This document shows positions 8,458-17,826 of a stretch of 64,000 bases of DNA, one piece after another. Source of the stretch: a candidate division TM6 bacterium GW2011_GWF2_43_87 (GTDB lineage Bacteria > Babelota > Babeliae > Babelales > Babelaceae); assembly GCA_001000065.1 (NCBI GenBank), contig LCGZ01000001.1, positions 310,001-374,000 on the forward strand, written 5' to 3'. Positions within the stretch are counted from its first letter, which is position 1. The number at the start of each line of letters is the position of its first letter. The notes beneath the pieces were generated by a model that was not told the origin of the DNA, made no database searches, and saw only the letters and a program-made list of their open reading frames with translations. The translations under genes were made by a program, and so were the position numbers.

Positions 8458-9978
8458 TTACGCAACAAAAGGGCATTCCTTCTTGATACGCTCGAGGTAG
8501 TGAGAACGCACATCCGCATTCTCCGGCACATCTTTAAAAGTTATATCTAGAACTGCACGCTTGTATTTCGGTTTACACGAATCAAACATCTTTTTAAAAT
8601 AGTGTAATCGAGTATCTCCTGTAAAAAAGAGTAGGATATGGCTAGTGTCGTGAAAACTCCCCTTCAGCTTTCTGTCTGCCACTGCCTTCAAAAGTCCCTC
8701 ACACACCCCCTTGCAAAGTTCGGATGAGATTGTCTGTGATTCGAACTGGCTAAGCGGCTTCATACCTAAATCAAGCAACGAGCTACCAAAAGAAACACAC
8801 TCTTCTTTGGTGAAGCTCTTGTGGAATGCACTTAAAATCGTAGCCTTATGCAGTAATAGACCTGCATTATCCAAAACAAAAGTCATAAATTTACTATGGT
8901 ATTCAGGAGCCAAAGGGCAACGGGCATGCTGATTAATAATGCAATTGTAAAGGAGAACCCGCTTGACCTTAGTTGTACCGCTCTGCCAGGCCTTTTTTAG
9001 ACAACAAAACTGCTGTTCCTTGGAAAGCTTCTTCCACAAAATAAATAAAAGCTTTAAGGAGGCGTGCTCTGGAATAGTATCAATGGCATAGGAGAAAAAC
9101 TCTTCTGCCTGCTTTCCATCAAGCTTTTCCATCACACTTTCCATACCAAAAACTTTATCATTTATACCGCCTTCAAACCCATTCAATATCTTCCACATTT
9201 TTTTCAATAGAGGTAGCCGATCGCTCAATGCTATCGTTTCCCAAAAACGCGCTACATTGTAGTAGCTCCCAAGTTTTTCGATGCAGGCAATTTTATGCGC
9301 ACCACTAATCTTATCCCCAAAACATTCTAGTAAATTTTCAGCAGTACTAACGCTCTTGTCCAACTCACCATAGTAATTATAATAGGTTGCTTTTTCGAAA
9401 AACTCGACAAAACTGTCCGCAAAAACTTGCGGATCCAGCTTAGCGCCAAATTGCTCAAAAAACCTTACCCTACGAACATAAGAATCTTCAGAGCCCACAA
9501 TCATATTAAAAAAAAGAGCGCGCAGATAGGGAGAAAACTTATCAATAAGTTTCGTAAATAACTCCTCTCTCTGATAAAACCTGTCTGTAGTACTCTTTTC
9601 CTCTGCAAACCCACATGCCTGAAAAAAGTAAGAAGACCGCTCCTCATCCGGGATGAACTCCCACATTTTAACAAGAAGCGCACCCTGTTCTTTAATCGTC
9701 CCTTTGTGAAACAATGTTTTCAAGTATCCCAAACGTTTTTCAACAGGCAATTGCGCCCACAGTCGCACCAAAAGATCCTCCTTTGACGACCAAGCACCCT
9801 CTTTATCCCCAAGCAGTTTTTCAAAACGTGAAAGGCGCTTGTTACTTTCAAGTTCATCCCACTGCTGAATAAGTTCAGAAGCAGCCAGCTGCTGTTCAGG
9901 TTTGTTCATACCAAAAGCATGAAATCCTAGACCTGTTGCCATCACCAAAAAAAGATATTTGAACACCATCTTCTTCAT
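8458..9978 (-). CDS. Exported helical-repeat hypothetical protein
   Basis: The longest frame begins at a TTG at 9984, but the ATG at 9978 has GAGGAG six bases upstream, giving 506 residues. A signal peptide covers about residues 1-23 (VMATGLGFHAFG). The rest is probably all alpha-helical, with a degenerate motif of about 35 residues such as LWAQLPVEKRLGYLKTLF, repeated loosely as MWEFIPDEERSSYFF and ILWKKLSKEQQFCCLKKAW. Similar phrases occur in the next gene (RFSFDERLIYLKALC), so the two are probably distant paralogues. No known family was recognised. Confidence 0.7.
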   Translation of the reverse strand: MKKMVFKYLFLVMATGLGFHAFGMNKPEQQLAASELIQQWDELESNKRLSRFEKLLGDKEGAWSSKEDLLVRLWAQLPVEKRLGYLKTLFHKGTIKEQGALLVKMWEFIPDEERSSYFFQACGFAEEKSTTDRFYQREELFTKLIDKFSPYLRALFFNMIVGSEDSYVRRVRFFEQFGAKLDPQVFADSFVEFFEKATYYNYYGELDKSVSTAENLLECFGDKISGAHKIACIEKLGSYYNVARFWETIALSDRLPLLKKMWKILNGFEGGINDKVFGMESVMEKLDGKQAEEFFSYAIDTIPEHASLKLLFILWKKLSKEQQFCCLKKAWQSGTTKVKRVLLYNCIINQHARCPLAPEYHSKFMTFVLDNAGLLLHKATILSAFHKSFTKEECVSFGSSLLDLGMKPLSQFESQTISSELCKGVCEGLLKAVADRKLKGSFHDTSHILLFFTGDTRLHYFKKMFDSCKPKYKRAVLDITFKDVPENADVRSHYLERIKKECPFVA

Positions 9979-10089
9979 CCTCAACTCCTCACAAAAACGT
10001 ACCCCAAAACATAGACACAGCCCGCCAATTTTTTGTTTAAAATTAATCTATCACAGATTAATAAACATCAATTAAATTCAGCCAAGCTA

Positions 10090-11127
10090 CTAGTCACCTT
10101 CTACCTCCTTGGAACACAGGGTGTAAAATTTCTCGGGAAGCTTTTCTTTTAAAGAGGAGAGCAGACACTTTTTATTAACCAGCTTATTACTATCATCTGC
10201 AATAAATTTTGACACACACAAAATACGGTCAGATTCCTCTAAAAGGTCCCAAAATCGCAAGATATAGTTTTGACGATTTTGAGGATGTGCAGTTTTAAGT
10301 GCTGAAAAAAACAGAGGCTTGATATCATTCACAGAAAATCGAGACCAAACCGCTTGAAGCGTCTGTGAAAGAAGATCATCCGCCACAATCATCCGCGGCT
10401 GCGTATTACACAGTCTCCTTAAACAGACCGTCAAAAGACCAAGGTCTGTAATTTTAGTATGACAGCACGCCAAAATCTTGGCTTGCGCGATGTCATCAAG
10501 GCATACAAAGTGGCTAAATCGATCTTTTTCAGGCATAAGAATAAATTTATCCTCGGGCAGCAGGCAATTCTGTTTATTTAAATTCTTCAACTTCTCCCAT
10601 AAGCCTTCAGAATTAGTTTTGCATAGCGCCTTTAAATAGATAAGACGCTCGTCAAAAGAAAACCGCTTCAAAAATGAGGCTTGTAGAGAAGTAGAAAAAG
10701 TGCAAAATTTTTGCGTAACCTGATTTGGAGCCTCTTTTACAGTCTTGTGAAAAACCACAGAAGGCAGAGTCATCAGAGCTTCCAAGCGCTCAGAGAGCAT
10801 TTTTTTCTCCCACCACTGTTCACACGCTAATATTAGGGATGATAATTTTACAGACTGCACAGAACCACAAAAAGGACAGTAAAAGTTTTCTGAAGCTTCC
10901 CCGACCATCGTACCCGCATAATTTGCAATACACGGATTTCTAAAGATCAAAGCGCCTAAGATAAAGTAAGGCTGAAGATCATGCGTACAGGATAAAAGAC
11001 TCTCCGTTTTTGCTCCATTATTTTGCTTGTTGTCATCCGATGTAAGCTGCATAGCTCTCATAGAAAACACTAATCCAACACATCCTACTAATGCCAATAC
11101 ACGTACCATAGAAAAAAAATTTTTCAT
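10090..11127 (-). CDS. Exported helical protein with a partial zinc-finger-like motif
   Basis: The 345-residue product starts at an ATG with AGGGAG nine bases upstream. Signal peptide is about residues 1-26. Residues 47-87 contain C47-T-H49, C66 and a C84-P-F-C87 pair (FYCPFCGS), which resembles the second half of a RING or similar zinc site; the first CxxC pair is missing, so I do not call it a RING domain. The remainder is helical, with phrases related to the gene at 8458-9978. It lies between that gene and the F-box/LRR gene, all leftward, with gaps of 111 and 139 bases. Confidence 0.65.
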   Translation of the reverse strand: MKNFFSMVRVLALVGCVGLVFSMRAMQLTSDDNKQNNGAKTESLLSCTHDLQPYFILGALIFRNPCIANYAGTMVGEASENFYCPFCGSVQSVKLSSLILACEQWWEKKMLSERLEALMTLPSVVFHKTVKEAPNQVTQKFCTFSTSLQASFLKRFSFDERLIYLKALCKTNSEGLWEKLKNLNKQNCLLPEDKFILMPEKDRFSHFVCLDDIAQAKILACCHTKITDLGLLTVCLRRLCNTQPRMIVADDLLSQTLQAVWSRFSVNDIKPLFFSALKTAHPQNRQNYILRFWDLLEESDRILCVSKFIADDSNKLVNKKCLLSSLKEKLPEKFYTLCSKEVEGD

Positions 11128-11266
11128 ACCCGTGTACTCCCTAAAATAAATTATACGGGCCCTCTATTTGCAAAAGAACCCACACTTACCAACACTCGCC
11201 CTGAGTATAGTCCACTTCAATCATTTAACACCATAATAATGTGTTAGAGAATTTTCTCTACATCCC

Positions 11267-13096
11267 TTACCAATATCTAAAATCTACATGAGGATACTGG
11301 TGGAGCAGTTTGGATGACCGATGCAGCTTCTCGCAGTAGAACACAGAAACCTTTTTCAACTCCGGGCAACTGTTTAATATCTCCCTCAATCCTTTTTCTG
11401 TAATAGCCGTACAATTTAACGCAACTGTTTTTAGATGTTTAACCTTATTCCATGGCAACCCACTAGCCCTTAGTCCAGTACACTCATGCAACGTAAGATC
11501 TTCAAGAAGCGGAAGATTATTAAGAATATCTGCAAGCCCTGTATCGCTAATTTTCGTTCCCCAGAGGTTAAGTCGTTTTATAGAAGATGCACGCTCCCAT
11601 TTTATAGATTTAAAAAGAAGGGCCTCACAAATACAAAGGCTAAGGTCTTCGAGCACGGGAACTCTATGAAATATTTTATTAAGAGAGCCATCAAATACCA
11701 ACGTATCATCCAATAGAAGGGTTTTAAGATCAAGGGAGTTTTTGCCCTCAAGAGAGGTCGTTGAAATTTTTTTGCACGAATTAAGCTTAAGCTTGACCAA
11801 CCGCTTGCAATGGGTAAAAATCTTCTCAAGCTGCTTATCATTAATTGCCGTAGCCCCGACATTAAGATCAGTAAGAAACGGAACCTTGCACCACGAGAGG
11901 TTACCTTTGAATTTTAATAGATCACATCCGTATAAATGAAGTTTTAATAAAAAAGGGCTATTCTTTAATATATTTTCCAGCTGATCGTCCGTGATATTCG
12001 TAGATCCAACATTAATCCTTTTTATCAATGCAAGATTTTTTTTGGCAAGAATATTAAACCCTACCCGTGGACACTGAGAAAAATTCACATTCTTTAAGTA
12101 ATTGCACGTCCCCAAAATACGTTCAAGTTCATGGCAAGAAATATCGGTCGAAAGGGCCTTTAACACACTTAAATCTTTACAATTCCATACAAAGTGGCTT
12201 AGAGCTACCGCATAACAACTATTTATCTTAAGCTCTTTAAGATTTACACATAAAGCAGGAACAGGCCGTAAGGTAGTGTCATTAATACTGTCTCCAGTAA
12301 AATCAATCGCTCTCAGATTGGTTAACGCTTCCCATGGTGTCTTTTTGAAATTAAGCTCCGTACACATTTTAAGCCCCAACGCAGTAATATTAGGACAACA
12401 TTTTATTATCTCATTAAGTTTCTGATCGCCAATATCAGTCTGCCCCACATTTAAGGCTTTTAAATTAGAAAAAAAAATCCACGGAATATTTTTTATAAGC
12501 ACCGCAGAACAATTAAGAAGGCTAAGCTGCTTTACCTGATTATGAGGCCGCGAATCAAAGGCTATATACAATGAATTCCAGTCGGGATACTTCAATTCAA
12601 AACAACTATTAATACTCAGCTTCTTAATGTGAGGAGCTATGCAAAAAAGTGATGTAAGCTTTTTATCCGTGATGCTCGTACTAGAAAAATCAAATTTATG
12701 AGGAACCAATGGCATACGGCCTTTTTGAAGCTGTATAAGCATTTTTTTAAAAAGCATAAATCTCTTACCTAAATCCAACGTACGATCTGTCACTCGTATA
12801 GTCGGAAAGGGCAGAACTTGCTGATTAAAATTTGCATGCGAAAACCGACTGTTAAGATCTGTACAAATCAACCGAAACTTACAGATTTCCTTGTCCTCTA
12901 AAAAAGTAGCAATAATACGTAAAACATCCGTTGGGATATCTAAAAACGATACAGAAGACTTCGCCGAAGCACTAGGGAATTGTGCCCTTAAAGGAATTAT
13001 AAGCTCATCTGATTTTTTTAAGCTCTTCTGTGCTGAATAAATCGCAGGCGCTGAAAATAAAACTAAAATATAAAATATAATTCTAATAAACCACAT
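11267..13096 (-). CDS. Exported F-box / leucine-rich-repeat protein
   Basis: The frame is open to a GTG at 13126, but the ATG at 13096 follows TGGAGG at six bases and begins a signal peptide (MWFIRIIFYILVLFSAP, ending YSA), giving 609 residues. Residues about 50-86 match an F-box (LDIPTDVLRIIATFL, then ICKFRLICTDLNSRF). From about 120 to the end there are at least twelve leucine-rich repeats of the cysteine-containing FBXL/AMN1 type, with phrases such as LKALNVGQTDIGDQKLNEII and CPNITALGLKMC. In eukaryotes this architecture recruits substrates to SCF ubiquitin ligases via SKP1. Bacteria lack ubiquitin, so a host target is inferred. An AGGAGG-led start and signal peptide show bacterial expression and export. 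Confidence 0.85.
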   Translation of the reverse strand: MWFIRIIFYILVLFSAPAIYSAQKSLKKSDELIIPLRAQFPSASAKSSVSFLDIPTDVLRIIATFLEDKEICKFRLICTDLNSRFSHANFNQQVLPFPTIRVTDRTLDLGKRFMLFKKMLIQLQKGRMPLVPHKFDFSSTSITDKKLTSLFCIAPHIKKLSINSCFELKYPDWNSLYIAFDSRPHNQVKQLSLLNCSAVLIKNIPWIFFSNLKALNVGQTDIGDQKLNEIIKCCPNITALGLKMCTELNFKKTPWEALTNLRAIDFTGDSINDTTLRPVPALCVNLKELKINSCYAVALSHFVWNCKDLSVLKALSTDISCHELERILGTCNYLKNVNFSQCPRVGFNILAKKNLALIKRINVGSTNITDDQLENILKNSPFLLKLHLYGCDLLKFKGNLSWCKVPFLTDLNVGATAINDKQLEKIFTHCKRLVKLKLNSCKKISTTSLEGKNSLDLKTLLLDDTLVFDGSLNKIFHRVPVLEDLSLCICEALLFKSIKWERASSIKRLNLWGTKISDTGLADILNNLPLLEDLTLHECTGLRASGLPWNKVKHLKTVALNCTAITEKGLREILNSCPELKKVSVFYCEKLHRSSKLLHQYPHVDFRYW

Positions 13097-13222
13097 AAAA
13101 AACCTCCAGATTTTTTTAAAAGCCACTTATGCTAGACCTTGTTCACTTATCACAAATAGTATTTTATTACTAATGCGCGTCACAATTCAACAGATAAATG
13201 CAAAGAAGTAACACAAGGCGAC

Positions 13223-13909
13223 CTAAAGGCCGTCTTGAACTCGCCCATCAATAATTTGAATAGTACGATCAGTTTTGTTAGCAATTTCACGGTCGTGGGT
13301 AACTATAACAAAGGTCACCCCAAGGTCTCTATTAAGCTGTCTAAAGATTTCAAGTGCTTGCGCACCTGTTTTTGAGTCTAAATTTCCCGTAGGCTCATCA
13401 GCAAGAATTAGAGAGGGACGATTTATAAGAGCGCGCGCCACTGCAACCCGCTGCCGCTGCCCCCCAGATAATTGGTTAGGATAATGGGCAAGCCGCTCCC
13501 CAAGATCAAGTGCAATCAACTGTTCTGCAGCCCTATCTCGTGCTTCTTTTTCTGATGCATCAGCATAAAGCAAAGGAAGTGCTACATTATCAAGCGCTGT
13601 TAAATCTTCAAGCAAGTTGAAGGTCTGAAAGATAAAGCCAATATGCCTATTGCGGATATGGGCCAGCGCGTCTGGACTCAGCGTCCCCGTATCCTTACCC
13701 TCAAAAAAATAAGTACCTGTTGTTGGACGATCTAGGCATCCTAGAATATTCATCAGGGTCGTTTTTCCTGAGCCTGATTTTCCAATAATGGATAAAAACT
13801 CTCCCTTCCGCACCGTTATAGAAACTCCATTTAAAATAGAATGTGTAATGCTACCCATAGGAAATACTTTTGTCAGACTTTCTGTTCGCAATAGCTCTTG
13901 GTTTTCCAT
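13223..13909 (-). CDS. ABC transporter ATPase of a MacB/LolD-type efflux system
   Basis: The 228 residues are typical of this family. Visible motifs are Walker A GKSGSGKTT (43-51), Q-loop Q95, signature LSGGQ (147-151), Walker B LILADE with E172, D-loop, and switch H205. The start ATG has AAAGGA upstream. It is the last gene of a leftward operon, outer-membrane factor, membrane-fusion protein, permease, then ATPase, with an 11-base gap after the permease. It powers the permease by ATP hydrolysis at the inner membrane. MacB itself fuses the ATPase to the permease; here they are separate, as in many MacB-like and YknYZ-like systems. Confidence 0.93.
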   Translation of the reverse strand: MENQELLRTESLTKVFPMGSITHSILNGVSITVRKGEFLSIIGKSGSGKTTLMNILGCLDRPTTGTYFFEGKDTGTLSPDALAHIRNRHIGFIFQTFNLLEDLTALDNVALPLLYADASEKEARDRAAEQLIALDLGERLAHYPNQLSGGQRQRVAVARALINRPSLILADEPTGNLDSKTGAQALEIFRQLNRDLGVTFVIVTHDREIANKTDRTIQIIDGRVQDGL

Positions 13910-13920
13910 GTCAGTTTCCT

Positions 13921-15153
13921 TTACACATAATAGAGGGCCTTTACAGGATCAAGAAGTGATGCCTTGCGCGCCGGATAATACCCAAAAGAGATACCAATAA
14001 GCATGGTAACAACTAATGCTCCCAATAAGGGCATAATCTCTACAACACCCGGTAAATTTGTTAGCGCTCCCAGCAAAAAGTTGAGCCCTAGCCCCACCAA
14101 AATCCCAATAATCCCTCCAAGCACACATAGAGAAACAGATTCTATTAAAAACTGTGCTTGAATAGTGCTTTGAGTCGCACCCAGTGCCAGCCGAACACCA
14201 ATTTCGCGCGTTCTTTCTTGCACCGATACTAACATAATATTCATAATTCCAATGCCGCCTACCAATAAAGATATGGAGGCTGCGATTAACCCAAATAGTT
14301 GGATTATCTGCGACGCCGTCTCCGCTGAGGTTGCTATTGATTGTTGGTCAAAGATAGTAAAGTCATCTTCATCGCCCGGTTTAATATGGTGCGTATGCCT
14401 CAGGGCGCGAGTTATTTTTCGCAGACCTTCCCCTTTAGACTTCTCATCACCCAACTTTGCAGCTATAAAGTCCACGTCCTGATCGCCCTTGGTGCTTTTT
14501 TTAAAATATTTTTTTGCAACCGTATAGGGCATAAAGCCTTGCTTATTTGGATCTTGAGTTCCCCAATAATTGTCTTCATGCGCTAAGACGCCAAGAACCG
14601 TAAAGGGTACCTTTTTTATATGAATAGTTTTGCCCAGCGGCTCTTCGCCTTTAAACAGATTTTTCGCAAGAACATCTCCCAGAACAACCACATTTACTCG
14701 CTCTTGAATGTGATAATCATTAAAAAAATCACCACGAGCAACCGTCTTCCCCTGTATCTGCAACATGGTAATATCACTTCCCATTATTCTTTCTTGAGCC
14801 GTCACAGAACCATACGTTATGGATTCCATCACCTCATATCCTGGAGAGATGTAAGCAACACTCTCTATCTGCTCCTGTATAGCATATAGATCTTGCATAG
14901 TAACTTTTGGTTTTTTACCAAGGTTTGATCGCACATGCCCCCGTTCAATAACATTTCCCGGAATTATATAAAGAGAGTTTTCTCCCAAGGCCATAATCTG
15001 CGATCGTATACGCTGCTCAGCACCCCGTCCAATAGAAAAGGTAACAATAATAGAAGCGATACCAATCATAATGCCAAGAATAGTTAATACAGAACGCGCA
15101 GCATGACGATAGATAACAGCCAATGATGTTTTAAGAAGAATTAACGTCGTCAT
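13921..15153 (-). CDS. MacB-like ABC transporter permease (FtsX/MacB_PCD)
   Basis: The 410-residue product has four membrane helices: one at about 18-40, then a large periplasmic domain (about 45-280), then three near 285-405. The sequences GGIGIMNIMLVSVQERTREI and IGVRLALGA are the classic FtsX/MacB core. Periplasmic phrases such as GSDITMLQIQGKTVARGDFF are typical of the MacB_PCD domain. Its ATG overlaps the stop of the fusion-protein gene (ATGA, 15150-15153), so translation is probably coupled. Mechanotransmission-type export of peptides, macrolides or lipoprotein-like cargo is known for the family; the cargo here is unknown. Confidence 0.92.
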   Translation of the reverse strand: MTTLILLKTSLAVIYRHAARSVLTILGIMIGIASIIVTFSIGRGAEQRIRSQIMALGENSLYIIPGNVIERGHVRSNLGKKPKVTMQDLYAIQEQIESVAYISPGYEVMESITYGSVTAQERIMGSDITMLQIQGKTVARGDFFNDYHIQERVNVVVLGDVLAKNLFKGEEPLGKTIHIKKVPFTVLGVLAHEDNYWGTQDPNKQGFMPYTVAKKYFKKSTKGDQDVDFIAAKLGDEKSKGEGLRKITRALRHTHHIKPGDEDDFTIFDQQSIATSAETASQIIQLFGLIAASISLLVGGIGIMNIMLVSVQERTREIGVRLALGATQSTIQAQFLIESVSLCVLGGIIGILVGLGLNFLLGALTNLPGVVEIMPLLGALVVTMLIGISFGYYPARKASLLDPVKALYYV

Positions 15154-16343
15154 TGCAATCCTGTTTTAAACATCTTTTTAAAGAATTTTTCGGTCGCATT
15201 TTCTTCTATAGTATCAATAACCACAAGGTCGTTAGCATCAAGCCCTTCTAGTACCTCGAAGAAGGCGCCATCGCTCACCCCTACTTTAACAGGCTTTTCA
15301 ATAAAAACCTTTTCCTTCTCTATCCAGATAGTCTTGCACAGTCCCTTTTTATAACAAACCTTCCTATCCTCATCTGACAGCGGTTTATATCCAAGCTTCT
15401 TCATAGCTGCAATCATCTCTATAGTCTTTGGACTAATGGCAAATTGTTGCGCTTGGACCGCAAGAACATTCTCTCTCTGCGCTACCACAATCTCGGCATC
15501 TACCGTCATTCCCGGTTTAAAGAGTAACTTTGAGTTATCAATAGGTACGGTAGCGTTGTAACTTACCGTTCCACCCTTTTCAATAGGATTGTTACTCAAG
15601 TCTGTTATCTTGCTGCTAAACACATCGCCCAGGTACGTTTCAAACGTCATACTAACGTCCATACCCTTCTTAACATGGCTTATATTACTCTCATCAATCT
15701 CAATCTTCCCTTCCATCTTGCGGATATCCCTGGCAATGGTATAAATAACCGTTGGAGGTGCGTAAAGCGTAACTGTCTCTCCCTCATTGCTAGGCTTCCC
15801 TACCACAATACCATCCACAGGGGCTATTATGCGCTTATTATTAAAGGTTAAAACCGCCTGATCATATTTTGCCTGATTTAACGCAACATCACTTTTAGCC
15901 GTTTCATAATCTCGCGTGGATTGTTCAAATTCGTCATCAGAAATAAAGTGCGCATCATGCAATGCCGCTTGTCTTTTATAGTGAGGTATCTGATAGTTTA
16001 ATTTTGCCTGAGAAAGCTCCAAAGACGCCTTAGCAGCTTTAACTTCATTGTCTCGCTTACCATCATCAATGGTTGCAAGAAGCTGCCCTTTTTTTACAAA
16101 CTCATTTTCTTCGACATACATTTTCTCAAGAATTCCAGAAACCAAACTACCAATCTTCATGGATTCTTCGGCCTCTATAGCTCCTGATGCTTTTATAACA
16201 TGCCGAATAGATCTCCGACTGACCTTTTGGACGGTATAAAGCCGCTGTTCAGGCTTTGCTATAAAAAGGGTGTAAACAATATAAAAAAGTCCTGCCAATA
16301 ATGTAAAAAAAAGTAGGCGGACAACAATACGAGTCATATTCAT
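15150..16343 (-). CDS. Periplasmic membrane-fusion protein (MacA/HlyD type)
   Basis: The product has 397 residues. An N-terminal membrane anchor (about 6-28) is followed by a beta-barrel/lipoyl half (ASGAIEAEESMKIGSLVSG), a coiled-coil hairpin (about 100-165), the returning lipoyl half (IIAPVDGIVVGKPSNEGETV) and the membrane-proximal domain. The gene sits between the TolC-like and permease genes, with a 9-base gap before it and a 4-base overlap after it. It should bridge the permease and the outer-membrane channel. An insertion near 300-340 with a CYKKGLCKTIW pair of cysteines is less usual. Confidence 0.92.
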   Translation of the reverse strand: MNMTRIVVRLLFFTLLAGLFYIVYTLFIAKPEQRLYTVQKVSRRSIRHVIKASGAIEAEESMKIGSLVSGILEKMYVEENEFVKKGQLLATIDDGKRDNEVKAAKASLELSQAKLNYQIPHYKRQAALHDAHFISDDEFEQSTRDYETAKSDVALNQAKYDQAVLTFNNKRIIAPVDGIVVGKPSNEGETVTLYAPPTVIYTIARDIRKMEGKIEIDESNISHVKKGMDVSMTFETYLGDVFSSKITDLSNNPIEKGGTVSYNATVPIDNSKLLFKPGMTVDAEIVVAQRENVLAVQAQQFAISPKTIEMIAAMKKLGYKPLSDEDRKVCYKKGLCKTIWIEKEKVFIEKPVKVGVSDGAFFEVLEGLDANDLVVIDTIEENATEKFFKKMFKTGLQ

Positions 16344-16352
16344 TTGGCATTC

Positions 16353-17732
16353 CTATCGTGAAGTATCAAAATCTGATGGGTTTTTAAGAGGGGAAATCGG
16401 GAGATGTTGCAATTGAGAAGGACCTGGTGGATACCCCGCGTTAAACAAGAGCTCTTCATGTTTATTTACAGCACTATTTAGAGTATTTTCCAACTCCGCT
16501 TGAGCTCGTTCCCATGTAGTTTTAGCTTTTTTAAATTCAACCTCGGAAAGCAGTCCAACCTCAAACGATTTTACACTCTTAAAAAAATCAATTCGCGCCT
16601 GCTCAAGGCTAGAAAGACCGCTACGAACCGATTCCGCTGCATTTTGAAGTGCAAGGTGGGAAGTTATAACCGCATCTTTTACTTCAAACTCTGTCCGTTT
16701 TCTTGTTAAAATCTTTTCCATACGCTCAGCTCGCGCAGATCGTACAGAATGCAAACTCCCAAAGCTATCAAAACTCCACTGGGCAGAAAGACCAACGGTC
16801 CAGGGATAGAGAAGATCCGCTCCTAAACCAGCCTCAAGCACCGTAGTACCTGAATCAAAATGATATGCATAGGTAGTAGCATTAAATGAAATAGACGGTA
16901 GATAGTAGTAACGCGCAATATCCGTCCTAATCTCTGCTTGCTCAATTTGCGCATCTAGTATTGCAAATTCAGTACGATATTTAAGAGCCTGCTTAATAAG
17001 CGTCTCGGTATCATGATGTTCAATCTCTTTCCATAAGGCATCAAGCACCAATCGAGTATCAGGAATAGCCAAAGCTCTTTCAAGACTATTTTCAGTGCTC
17101 GAGATAACGTGCTCTTTCCCAGCTTTTCGATCATTGGCAAGCGAAAATACTTTTGTTTTTGCGTTTCTAAATTGTGCTTCTGCCTGTTGCATCTGAGGGT
17201 CGGAATAAAGACCAATGATCTTTTTTCGCAACGCACTTTTATACTCAATAGATGAACTCTGATCCAGAGCATTTTGGGCAGCTTCTTCATATAAACGAGT
17301 ACGATAGTTAAAGAAGTTGCGAGTCACGTCTAGTCGGATACGATTCTGCAAATCCTGCCTTTGGAATGTGGCAATTTTTGTATTCAATCGCGCAACTTCT
17401 CGCTCCATTATAGCCCCGTCGGGCTCAAAAAGCACCTGACTGAAATTGGCCTGTAAAATCCGTTCTGCATAGGCATCTTCCTTGCTTTTCTGAACGGTAC
17501 CCTTCAAGTCAACATGAGGAAACAGACCGCTAGCAATTACCCATTCTTGCTGTCTAATTTTTTCTATAGTTTCGTCTTGTGCACGAATATCAGAACGACA
17601 TTCCAAGGCATGCTCTAACAATCTTTCAAGATATAGGGAGTCTGACTGCGAAACGTCAGAAAACAAGTGTAGTGAATACAGGAGAGCAAGAACGCTCAAG
17701 CCCTTCACAGAGCGCAAATCAGGGTAAATCAT
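16353..17732 (-). CDS. TolC-family outer-membrane efflux channel
   Basis: The longest frame starts at a TTG at 17747, but the ATG at 17732 follows AAAGGA at good distance, giving 459 residues with a signal peptide (about 1-28). The two-fold repeat of long helices and short strands typical of outer-membrane efflux proteins is visible. One copy (about 30-230) begins LERLLEHALECRSDIRAQDE; the second (about 240-440) contains YYYLPSISFNATTYAY and later the helix SVKSFEVGLLSEVEFKKAKT. First gene of the efflux operon. Its presence implies an outer membrane. Confidence 0.9.
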   Translation of the reverse strand: MIYPDLRSVKGLSVLALLYSLHLFSDVSQSDSLYLERLLEHALECRSDIRAQDETIEKIRQQEWVIASGLFPHVDLKGTVQKSKEDAYAERILQANFSQVLFEPDGAIMEREVARLNTKIATFQRQDLQNRIRLDVTRNFFNYRTRLYEEAAQNALDQSSSIEYKSALRKKIIGLYSDPQMQQAEAQFRNAKTKVFSLANDRKAGKEHVISSTENSLERALAIPDTRLVLDALWKEIEHHDTETLIKQALKYRTEFAILDAQIEQAEIRTDIARYYYLPSISFNATTYAYHFDSGTTVLEAGLGADLLYPWTVGLSAQWSFDSFGSLHSVRSARAERMEKILTRKRTEFEVKDAVITSHLALQNAAESVRSGLSSLEQARIDFFKSVKSFEVGLLSEVEFKKAKTTWERAQAELENTLNSAVNKHEELLFNAGYPPGPSQLQHLPISPLKNPSDFDTSR

Positions 17733-17826
17733 ACTATTTCCTTTCAAGACGCCAGTATTTCATGCTAGTCTACAATAAGAATCATTTTTTTGTCGATAGG
17801 AATGCGAAACAGAGGGGAAAATTGAA

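Noticed and set aside
10200-10900. Complete RING finger in the 345-residue exported protein
   Set aside because: Only C-x-H, one Cys and a CPFC pair are present; the first CxxC and other ligands are missing.
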